From a virus, in IMG/VR virus record IMGVR_UViG_3300017743_000009, positions 1 through 59,973 of that record: a stretch of DNA of 59,973 bases. The stretch is one strand, 5' to 3'. Position 1 is the first letter of the stretch. Each line of letters begins with the position of its first letter. The translations under genes and the position numbers were made by a program. The notes below the pieces were generated by a model. The model saw only the letters and a program-made list of their open reading frames with translations. It ran no database searches and was not told the origin of the DNA. This document shows, piece by piece, positions 54,059 through 59,973 of the stretch.

Positions 54059-56431
54059 ATGGCAAAAGATGGTAGCGGGACTTTCGACCAACCTAAAATA
54101 GGAAAGAAATTACCTAAAGGTCAAGGCGATCTTAAAACTAACGCACAAGTATTTGGGCTTATTGGTCAGCAGGTTATGCGTATTAATAAGTTAACTGCTG
54201 CAATAGATTCAGGAAACGCTACCCTTGTCAATACATTAGATACACAATTAAATCAAGCTAATAATCTAGCTGGTTCACAGCTAACAGTTTTAACAAATAT
54301 TCAATCTATACTAGGTAATATTGGCTCAAGCCTAGCCCCGCTTGCCGCATTTGCTACTGAGCAAAATGAAGGTAAAGTAGGTAAAGGGGGAATGATGTCC
54401 GGTATAGCTGGCTTCTTTTCACCAAATAAGCAGACTACAGCAGAGATAGATAAAAATACACAGGCAGTAAATAGGCTTGCTTCATCTTATAAAAATTTAG
54501 ATAAACAAGCTGGTAGAATGACAGGGGCAGGTTTAGGGGGAGGAATAGTTGGAGCTACAATAGGTGGTGCAATTGGTGGCCTTGGCAGGGCTGGAATGAT
54601 GGGTGGTGCAGTTGTTGGAGGCACTTTAGGATTACTAGGTGGTGGACTTTTAATGGTAACTGGTGCTTTGTATGTTGGCGCAAAAGCAGTAGAAACATTT
54701 GGTGAAGGTCTTATAAAAGTCGATGAAGGAATGAGAAGATTAAACGGCCTTGATCTTACAATAGACAAATTTAAACAATTAAACCTTGCAATAAACGCTA
54801 TTAATAAAGATATTCAGGCCGGGGAAGCATTAGGCTTTAATATATTCTCTAGATCTAACTTTGAAAATTTAGCAGCTGGTGTTACCACATTAAACAACAC
54901 GGAGCTTGATACCAAAGTTTTTGATGATCTAGGAGCTGCAATAACTAGCTTACAGACTCCAATTTTAGGAGCTGTTGGACTACAAATCTTTAATGCTACT
55001 AATTACCAAAAATTAAAAGATGGAGTAGAAACTTTAGCAGATATAGAAGTTGATCCTATGTTCGCATCAAGAATAGCAGAAGTAGGAAAAGGTATAGGTG
55101 ACTTTACAAGTAATTCTTATACATTCTGGAGCGGAAAAGGCGGGGTGTCTGTAATAGAAAAACTATCAGAAGTAAACCTTAAAAGTTTTGCTGATGGTAT
55201 CAACCATTTAAACTCTATTAAATATGATGATAAGCTACAAAGCAACCTAGCTGGTGCTGGAACAGCAATTGAAAAATTCTTAGATCCTTTAACTGACTAT
55301 TTTGGTAATGATAAAAAAGGTGCTAATATTATTACTACATTAGCTGAGAAAAATACCTTAAAGTCCTTAGCTTTTGGTCTAACAACATTGAACAATATGC
55401 CTAATAAAGAAAGGTTAAAAGAGAGTTTAACATTAATAGGTGAGAGTGTTAAAGCAATGTTAGACGGTTTTAAAAATGCTAAAGCTGCAGGGGTAATGAC
55501 ATCATTAACAGCAGAAGACTTTACTACTCTAGTAAAAGGTATGGAAGACCTTCAATCACTGGTATCTAAACCAGTAGATATACTTAATGACATGGGCGAA
55601 AAGGTAGGGTCAGTTAGAAATTCAGAAGTATTAAAATCAGATTTTGAAGCTTTAGGTCAATCTTTAACTGCATTAATGAGTGGATTAGAAAGATCAAAAG
55701 TAAACAGTTTAAGAAAGTTAACAGGGGCAGGATCTTTATTTGATAAGAATGCTTTAGTAGAATTAGAAGAGGGTATTGCAAGTTTGAATGCACTACCTGC
55801 TATAGATACAGAAAACTTTGAAAAGATAGGCCAAGCACTTTATAGTGTAGTCACAGGATCAAGAGGTAAAACAACTGCAGAAGAATTTACACAAATGCAA
55901 GATTCAGGATTTTGGGATAGATCGCTATTAGTTTTTGATAATGGTATGAATTATTTTGCTAGTATATTTAAAGAATCACCTCTTGAAGATGCCGCAAAAG
56001 GTATGCAATTAATGAGTGCTACTATTAAAAGTTATGAAGAAGTAGATGAGGAACAATTAACAAATTTTGTAACTGGTGCTAATGCAATACGTAATGTTAT
56101 GAGCACATTATCAGATGAAAATATTGCAGGAACTTCTAACTACGAGAAATTAAACAAGTTTATAAAAACAATATCTAAATTAGATGCAGATAACTTAAGT
56201 AATATATCAGAAATAGCTGATACTTTAGGTGTCGCTGTTCAAGGTCAAGCTATTACTGAAAGACAGGTCAATGCTTTAAGAACGGCTGTAGTACAGCAAG
56301 TGTTAAATACTTCAGTAATAGATAACTCATCACAAACAAACGTCACAGCACCCTCATCAAGTAAAACAATAACTTATGGTTCAGGTGGTTCGGCATCATA
56401 CGTTCCAGTATCAGTATTAGTTTCTAAATAA
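54059..56431 (+). CDS. gp29: Tail tape measure protein, gp29-like
   Basis: A 790-residue protein (T4 gp29 has 590). Residues 1-150 are Asn/Gln-rich helices; residues about 150-215 are a long Gly/Ala/Leu hydrophobic stretch (LGGGIVGATIGGAIGGLG, MMGGAVVGGTLGLLGGGLLM), typical of tape measures that insert in the host membrane. The rest has imperfect repeats of about 60-70 residues, each with a 'GI..LN.L......L...G.ai...l' pattern (FADGINHLNSIKYDD, LAFGLTTLNNMPNKE, LEEGIASLNALPAID). Position after the gp26/51 frameshift unit supports it. It sets tail length. Its stop abuts the opposite-strand tRNA. Confidence 0.88.
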   Translation: MAKDGSGTFDQPKIGKKLPKGQGDLKTNAQVFGLIGQQVMRINKLTAAIDSGNATLVNTLDTQLNQANNLAGSQLTVLTNIQSILGNIGSSLAPLAAFATEQNEGKVGKGGMMSGIAGFFSPNKQTTAEIDKNTQAVNRLASSYKNLDKQAGRMTGAGLGGGIVGATIGGAIGGLGRAGMMGGAVVGGTLGLLGGGLLMVTGALYVGAKAVETFGEGLIKVDEGMRRLNGLDLTIDKFKQLNLAINAINKDIQAGEALGFNIFSRSNFENLAAGVTTLNNTELDTKVFDDLGAAITSLQTPILGAVGLQIFNATNYQKLKDGVETLADIEVDPMFASRIAEVGKGIGDFTSNSYTFWSGKGGVSVIEKLSEVNLKSFADGINHLNSIKYDDKLQSNLAGAGTAIEKFLDPLTDYFGNDKKGANIITTLAEKNTLKSLAFGLTTLNNMPNKERLKESLTLIGESVKAMLDGFKNAKAAGVMTSLTAEDFTTLVKGMEDLQSLVSKPVDILNDMGEKVGSVRNSEVLKSDFEALGQSLTALMSGLERSKVNSLRKLTGAGSLFDKNALVELEEGIASLNALPAIDTENFEKIGQALYSVVTGSRGKTTAEEFTQMQDSGFWDRSLLVFDNGMNYFASIFKESPLEDAAKGMQLMSATIKSYEEVDEEQLTNFVTGANAIRNVMSTLSDENIAGTSNYEKLNKFIKTISKLDADNLSNISEIADTLGVAVQGQAITERQVNALRTAVVQQVLNTSVIDNSSQTNVTAPSSSKTITYGSGGSASYVPVSVLVSK

Positions 56432-56432
56432 T

Positions 56433-56509
56433 TGGCGCACCCACCAGGAGTCGAACCTGGAACCTACAGCTTAGAAGGCTGTTGCTCTATCCAATTGAGC
56501 TATGGGCGC
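56433..56509 (-). tRNA. tRNA-Arg (anticodon UCU), CCA encoded
   Basis: The minus strand folds as a complete 77-base tRNA: acceptor GCGCCCA/TGGGTGC with one G-T pair, D stem GCTC/GAGC, anticodon stem ACAGC/GCTGT with loop CTTCTAA (anticodon TCT), five-base variable loop AGGTT, T arm CCAGG-TTCGACT-CCTGG, discriminator G and encoded CCA. It reads AGA, the main Arg codon of the tetrad-repeat fibres. It lies one base from the end of the tape measure gene on the other strand and 50 bases after gp32, behind a terminator-like hairpin. Confidence 0.96.
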
Positions 56510-56515
56510 TCAAAC

Positions 56516-56544
56516 AAAAAAATGGGGCAGCATGATACCGCCCC
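56516..56544 (-). terminator. Rho-independent terminator after gp32
   Basis: In minus-strand RNA, GGGGCGG-TATCATG-CTGCCCC forms a seven-pair GC-rich stem with one G-U pair and a seven-base loop, followed by ATTTTTTTG. It lies 14 bases after the gp32 stop and just before the tRNA, so it should end most gp32 transcripts before the tRNA gene. Confidence 0.85.
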
Positions 56545-56558
56545 CAGAAGAGAATTAG

Positions 56559-57464
56559 CTATTCAGCTAATTTCTGAAAAAACGACATTGTGTCGTCATC
56601 ACCAGAGTCAGAAGAAAGAGGAACATCTTCATCGGCTGATGTAGTAGGAATAGATGGTGCAGCTATCTCAGGTTGAGGTTGAGGTGCTGAAGCAACTGGT
56701 TGACTACTTGTTTCACCTAAGGCTAAAACTCTATAGAGCTTAGTCTTTAATTCATCATATGTCTTGAAGTTTTCAGAAACAGTAAACTCATTAAGAGGAT
56801 ACTCTGTTTTCCAAACTGTTTCAAGCAAGCTGTCATCGCTACTTAGCGGTGCTGGACTATCAAATTCCGACTTATCATAATTCCTGTAACCTTCTACATT
56901 ACGTATTTTAAGCTTGAAGTCAGCTCCAGCCCAAAGGTCAAACGGGTTAACAGGATTTTCATCTTCAAATTGTGGGTTCATAAGATCATTTAATTTCTCA
57001 AAGATCTTTTTACCATATTTGTAGAGGAATACTTTACCTTCATTTTCAGGTCTAGTAGGGTCTTTAACAATATAAATGTTAGAATAAAAAGAAAGCCTTC
57101 TTTTATATTTTCTAACTAAGTCTTTATTAGCTTCAATACCTGAATTCCAGAGCATAGTATTATACTCAGATACAGGATCTTTCTGACCAACAGTAGTTAA
57201 AGATTTTTCGATATACCATTGCCCAGTAGGTCCTTGGAAGCCATGATCCCATACTCTTACGAATGGTACATCTTCATTTTCTGGTGCTGGTAAAAATCTG
57301 ATAACTGCATAACCGTTCCCTGCTTTATCAACATCAGGTTTCCAGATTCTATCATCTGGTCCATTTTGCTTTTTAGGACTGCTATCCAGTTTAGTTAGTG
57401 CCTCGGTAAGTTTATTAAGCTCAGAAGCCGAGTTCTTCTTAAGTGCTTCAAATGATTGCGACAT
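56559..57464 (-). CDS. gp32: Single-stranded DNA-binding protein gp32
   Basis: A 301-residue protein from the ATG at 57464 (MSQSFEALKKN), chosen because AAGGAGA lies seven bases upstream; an in-frame ATG further upstream would overlap gp59. T4 gp32 is also 301 residues. The basic LAST-like N-terminus, core KYKRRLSFYSNIYIVKDPTRPENEGKVFLYKYGKKIFEKL and acidic tail (DEDVPLSSDSGDDDTMSFFQKL) fit gp32. The protein contains no Cys at all, so the T4 zinc site (three Cys, one His) is absent. It coats ssDNA in replication and repair. Confidence 0.96.
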   Translation of the reverse strand: MSQSFEALKKNSASELNKLTEALTKLDSSPKKQNGPDDRIWKPDVDKAGNGYAVIRFLPAPENEDVPFVRVWDHGFQGPTGQWYIEKSLTTVGQKDPVSEYNTMLWNSGIEANKDLVRKYKRRLSFYSNIYIVKDPTRPENEGKVFLYKYGKKIFEKLNDLMNPQFEDENPVNPFDLWAGADFKLKIRNVEGYRNYDKSEFDSPAPLSSDDSLLETVWKTEYPLNEFTVSENFKTYDELKTKLYRVLALGETSSQPVASAPQPQPEIAAPSIPTTSADEDVPLSSDSGDDDTMSFFQKLAE

Positions 57465-57510
57465 ATTATCTCCTTGCGTATTGCGGTATATATTGCGGTT
57501 TATTTGCGGT

Positions 57511-58104
57511 TTATCTATCATTAAAATAATCCAAAGTAATGGTCTTAAACTTATCTAAATCTATAGATAGAAAAGGCCTATACTTGGTTATTATAGTATA
57601 TTTATCTTCCCAGATCAAGTCTTTTTGTAAATATTTGTTCCAAGTTTTACTATAATTCACTAGCATATCAAGTATGCACATTGTTTCAATACAAACTTCA
57701 TTTCTTAAATATAACCTAAGCAAGTGCGGATGGCCATACTTTTCGACAGCAAAGTTTTTATCAAAATTATCATCAAGATTACTTAACTCGTTTTTAAAAG
57801 TATAAGTTAAAGCTTCTTGTCTTTTTTTCCAGTTACGATATACATCTTCCGGTGCAGATTCTCTTAATTCACCAATCCAGAAATCTTTATCACCGTCAAC
57901 TATATTAGCTAAAAGGAAATTTTCTACATCTTTATGCTTAGATAACTTCATAAAAAAGTATTTGTCTTTTCTAATATTAAATGCGTGTTCAGATGCTCTT
58001 ACTTTACCGTTATAAGTAAAATAATTATAATGTTCTGTTGTAAAATGTTGCTTAAGAGCAAGATACTTTATATAAACCTCATAAGGGGATATCGTACTTT
58101 TCAT
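57511..58104 (-). CDS. gp59: Helicase loader gp59
   Basis: 197 residues from ATG at 58104 (MKSTISPYEVYIKYLALKQHF), preferred over an upstream start at 58167 because AGAGGT lies four bases before it; T4 gp59 has 217. It has RKDKYFFMKLSKH (compare RRDKYFFQKLSEK), DFWIGELRES (compare AWIGDIS) and a C-terminal KYRPFLSID. gp59 loads the gp41 helicase onto gp32-coated DNA. It lies directly before gp32 as in T4 and overlaps the oxygenase gene by 26 bases. Confidence 0.92.
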   Translation of the reverse strand: MKSTISPYEVYIKYLALKQHFTTEHYNYFTYNGKVRASEHAFNIRKDKYFFMKLSKHKDVENFLLANIVDGDKDFWIGELRESAPEDVYRNWKKRQEALTYTFKNELSNLDDNFDKNFAVEKYGHPHLLRLYLRNEVCIETMCILDMLVNYSKTWNKYLQKDLIWEDKYTIITKYRPFLSIDLDKFKTITLDYFNDR

Positions 58105-58786
58105 AGTACCTCTTAAATCTATCGAACCCTTCGGAAGGGATTTGATCGTTTGTGCTCCACCAATCATAAAATTCCTCTAAATGATATAACCATATTATAG
58201 CTGAATATCTAATACCTTCTGTAACAGGAGTAACTCCATGATACATCCTTGAATCAAATAAAACAGCGTCACCTAAATTCAAATCAATATTTTTAGCATT
58301 GTATTCAAACGAATTCTGCTCACCATCGGGTTGAATTTTAAAGTCACCTCCATTATAGTCGCATTTATTATTAAGTGCAACTGTTATTGAAATCTTTCTT
58401 CTAGGACGTGAATTAATAATAAAATATTCTTCAGGGTCTGTTATTCTATTACCGTTACCGTCAATATAAACTTTATAGTTAATATCATCAGTATGATAGT
58501 CAAATTTAGCCCCTAGCCTTGAATCATATTTAAGAATACTAATAGACTCATTAGTATAAAATTTATTATTGAAAATACTATTAGCTTTTTTTATGATTTT
58601 TGATGGAATGCTACCTAATTCATGAAAATTTAGACCAACCATTTCAGTAATTCTAGATGAATCATATGAAAGCTCAGTACCTTTAGCATCTATAGAAGAA
58701 GCTCTTTCCCAGTCTCTATTACAGAGTGACATAAGATCAGTTACTTCTTCTCGCGATAGAAGATTTCTAACAACAAAACCTTCCAT
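58079..58786 (-). CDS. 2OG-Fe(II) oxygenase (prolyl 4-hydroxylase-like)
   Basis: A 235-residue protein with the full catalytic set: FDYHTDD (His98, Asp100), GGDFKI (147-152), LGDAVLFDSRMYHGVTPVTEGIRYSAIIWL (His183, Arg193). The DSBH core is PiuC/P4H-like. The N-terminus (GFVVRNLLSREEVTDLM) fits this class. Such oxygenases are common in marine T4-like phages, but the substrate is unknown. It is inserted between gp59 and gp33 (adjacent in T4) and overlaps both neighbours, so it is co-expressed with replication/late-transcription proteins. Confidence 0.9.
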   Translation of the reverse strand: MEGFVVRNLLSREEVTDLMSLCNRDWERASSIDAKGTELSYDSSRITEMVGLNFHELGSIPSKIIKKANSIFNNKFYTNESISILKYDSRLGAKFDYHTDDINYKVYIDGNGNRITDPEEYFIINSRPRRKISITVALNNKCDYNGGDFKIQPDGEQNSFEYNAKNIDLNLGDAVLFDSRMYHGVTPVTEGIRYSAIIWLYHLEEFYDWWSTNDQIPSEGFDRFKRYYEKYDIPL

Positions 58787-59049
58787 TAGATAGGGAGTTT
58801 ATTGCCAGATGCTTTTAATAATTTTTTACCTTCAGATTCAGCAGCAAGTTTAGCCTTTAATACATGACTATTCTTTACTAGAGAAGCTATTGTTTCTATT
58901 TCTACACTATTTTGATCTGCATAATGCGTAAGAGCATCTAAATAGCCTATTTTTTTATCATTAACAAAAGTTTCTATAGATAGAGCAAAGTCTTTTACTG
59001 TAATTATTTTTTCGTCTATTTGTTGTTGGATTGTTTTTTTATCCTGCAT
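58786..59049 (-). CDS. gp33: Late transcription coactivator, gp33-like
   Basis: An 87-residue protein (T4 gp33 has 112). Residues about 33-70 (KKIGYLDALTHYADQNSVEIE, TIASLVKNS) resemble T4 gp33 (MSYLEATTAFLEENSIPETQ). Its place two genes before gp59-gp32 also matches T4 (33-59-32). gp33 bridges RNA polymerase and the sliding clamp to activate late promoters. The C-terminus is NKLPI rather than the hydrophobic-acidic clamp-binding end of T4, so clamp contact may differ. It overlaps the lysozyme gene by 11 bases. Confidence 0.75.
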   Translation of the reverse strand: MQDKKTIQQQIDEKIITVKDFALSIETFVNDKKIGYLDALTHYADQNSVEIETIASLVKNSHVLKAKLAAESEGKKLLKASGNKLPI

Positions 59050-59485
59050 TTCTCATTCTTTCAACTAATCTTTCTGATCTTTTACCAACTTGGTTATACC
59101 ACTTTGAGTCCATCATTTGATTAGCTGCCTCATCATAATTTTTTTCATCAAGAGCTCCAATAAATTTTTTAAATTTACTTAAACGAGTTCTTCCCATATT
59201 AAACATCATATTAATAAGTATTTCCTGCACCTCATCTAACTTTTCATCAAAGTCAGAAAATAATACTTTACACTCATTAACAGTAACTTCAAGATCATGG
59301 TCAAATACTTCTAAGCATCTTTCCTCTGAAACAGGAACACCAACATCTTGACCAAACTCAGGGTCGGATTCTAGAACTAAGTGTCCTATTCCGAATGTAG
59401 GATAACCTAAGTGATCTTTATAGATCTCATAAACTATACCTTCGTCAATTTTTAATTGATCAATTACTTTTTGTTTATCGTACAT
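59039..59485 (-). CDS. e: T4-type lysozyme (endolysin, GH24)
   Basis: A 148-residue protein (T4 e has 164). The catalytic triad keeps T4 spacing: Glu15 in KIDEGIVYEIYKDHLGYPT, Asp24 and Thr30, followed by FGIGHLV. Later INMMFNMGRTRLSKFKKF and DSKWYNQVGKRSERLVERMR match the T4 helices. It cleaves peptidoglycan. No signal peptide is seen, so export would need a holin. gp5 lacks a lysozyme domain, so this is the only peptidoglycan hydrolase in the window. A GGAGT site and a sigma70-like promoter precede it. Confidence 0.93.
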   Translation of the reverse strand: MYDKQKVIDQLKIDEGIVYEIYKDHLGYPTFGIGHLVLESDPEFGQDVGVPVSEERCLEVFDHDLEVTVNECKVLFSDFDEKLDEVQEILINMMFNMGRTRLSKFKKFIGALDEKNYDEAANQMMDSKWYNQVGKRSERLVERMRNAG

Positions 59486-59498
59486 ATTTACTCCGTAT

Positions 59499-59527
59499 AT
59501 TATATAATAGATTATGTATTAGTTCAA
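59499..59527 (-). promoter_or_regulatory. Sigma70-like promoter before lysozyme
   Basis: On the minus strand TTGAAC (59522-59527) and TATAAT (59499-59504) are separated by exactly 17 bases, a near-consensus host sigma70 promoter. Transcription would begin close to the GGAG ribosome site of the lysozyme gene. This would allow early or middle expression of lysozyme, gp33, oxygenase, gp59 and gp32. Confidence 0.7.
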
Positions 59528-59528
59528 C

Positions 59529-59536
59529 TATTTATT
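59529..59536 (-). promoter_or_regulatory. Late-type promoter (AATAAATA) before lysozyme
   Basis: AATAAATA on the minus strand lies just upstream of the -35 box of the sigma70-like promoter, 43 bases before the lysozyme ATG. The pair would give the operon both early and late expression, as is known for T4 lysozyme e. Confidence 0.5.
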
Positions 59537-59541
59537 ATACC

Positions 59542-59973
59542 TTAATTACAGTTTACATTATAACCATCAACGTGATAGTTAGCAGGTCCAGCACATCTTG
59601 ATGTCGTATTATACAGGTAATGGTTTCTTAAGACAACTATTGTTAGAACTACATTATAAAATACCATATCTTCGTAACTAGAGTTTGCAGCTAGAAGAGG
59701 AGCTGTAAGTCCCTTTTGTAATATGAATTGCCCTGCATTAGGTTTTTCAGGTAATAGAGGATTACCTTCTTTTATATTAGGATGATCATGTACATAATGA
59801 TATGACATACTCATATCTAAAAAATTCATAAGCCAAAAGTAGTTTAATTGAAAGTCAGTGGGCTCATTAACTACATGTATAAACCGTAACTTTTTCAGTC
59901 TTGCCCTTGACTTGGATTCTATCAACTTCTCTGAATTTTCCTTCTGTACTTGCTTCACGACTGAACTGTGATA
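59542..59973 (-). CDS. Membrane protein of DUF5658-like pattern, partial
   Basis: The frame is open to the right edge; a GTG at 59956-59958 could start it (138 residues), but upstream sequence is also open, so the true start may lie outside the window. It has a basic N-terminus (KSRARLKKLRFIHV), then NYFWLMNFLDMSMSYHYVHDHPNIKEGNPLLP, a hydrophobic turn (LTAPLLAANSS) and a second helix (MVFYNVVLTIVVLRNHYLY). The NFLD...EGNPLLP pattern is found in small two-helix membrane proteins (DUF5658-like). Function unknown. Confidence 0.68.
   Translation of the reverse strand, partial: YHSSVVKQVQKENSEKLIESKSRARLKKLRFIHVVNEPTDFQLNYFWLMNFLDMSMSYHYVHDHPNIKEGNPLLPEKPNAGQFILQKGLTAPLLAANSSYEDMVFYNVVLTIVVLRNHYLYNTTSRCAGPANYHVDGYNVNCN

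Noticed and set aside
56432-56644. 70-codon plus-strand frame after the tape measure
   Set aside because: It covers the tRNA, terminator and gp32 end on the opposite strand and has no coding signal.

Overview
The window is a structural-gene segment of a T4-like contractile-tailed phage genome (Caudoviricetes, class of the marine T4-like cyanophages and pelagiphages). The evidence is a nearly complete set of T4-type tail, neck, baseplate and packaging genes in recognisable order, AT-rich DNA, short or overlapping gene junctions (often TAATG, stop and start sharing one base), late-promoter-like NATAAATA sites, and marine-type fibre proteins (GELA N-terminal modules, DUF4815, glycine-rich baseplate insertions). 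The host cannot be read from the sequence. No stretch longer than about 65 bases lacks a gene.

Layout. Reading leftward on the minus strand from the divergent point at about 50.9 kb: baseplate genes gp48, gp53, gp27-like hub, gp5 spike, an unrecognised 231-aa protein, gp25, gp6, gp7-like and gp8 (50.9 to 38.1 kb). Next come two large structural proteins (DUF4815 type, and its apparent C-terminal partner), then a roughly 25-kb adsorption/fibre region (31.9 to 6.9 kb). This holds two paralogous giant fibres built from Tyr/Phe-Arg tetrapeptide repeats, followed by a 138-aa protein, a glycosyltransferase and a putative oxygenase, then at least five more fibre or structural proteins alternating with small coiled-coil proteins. 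The operon continues with neck genes gp13 and gp14, tail terminator gp15, terminase gp16 and gp17, sheath gp18 and tube gp19 (cut by the left edge). To the right of the divergent point, on the plus strand, are head-completion gp4, an unrecognised 216-aa protein, tube initiator gp54, gp26 with an apparent -1 frameshift extension, a two-helix membrane protein and the tape measure. Convergent with the tape measure lie a tRNA-Arg(UCU) and the minus-strand group gp32, gp59, a 2OG-Fe(II) oxygenase, gp33-like late coactivator, a T4-type lysozyme and a membrane protein cut by the right edge.

How it works together. gp13 to gp19 and the baseplate/tape-measure genes build the neck and contractile tail. 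gp16/gp17 package DNA. gp32/gp59 serve replication and recombination, and gp33 probably activates the late promoters seen before the structural genes. The lysozyme group has both a sigma70-like promoter and a late-type promoter. The most unusual parts are the tetrad-repeat fibres with an adjacent glycosyltransferase and oxygenase (a possible fibre-modification cassette), candidate cupredoxin-like domains inside two fibres, a -1 frameshift joining gp26 to a gp51-position reading frame, and an Arg(UCU) tRNA that matches the AGA-rich fibres.
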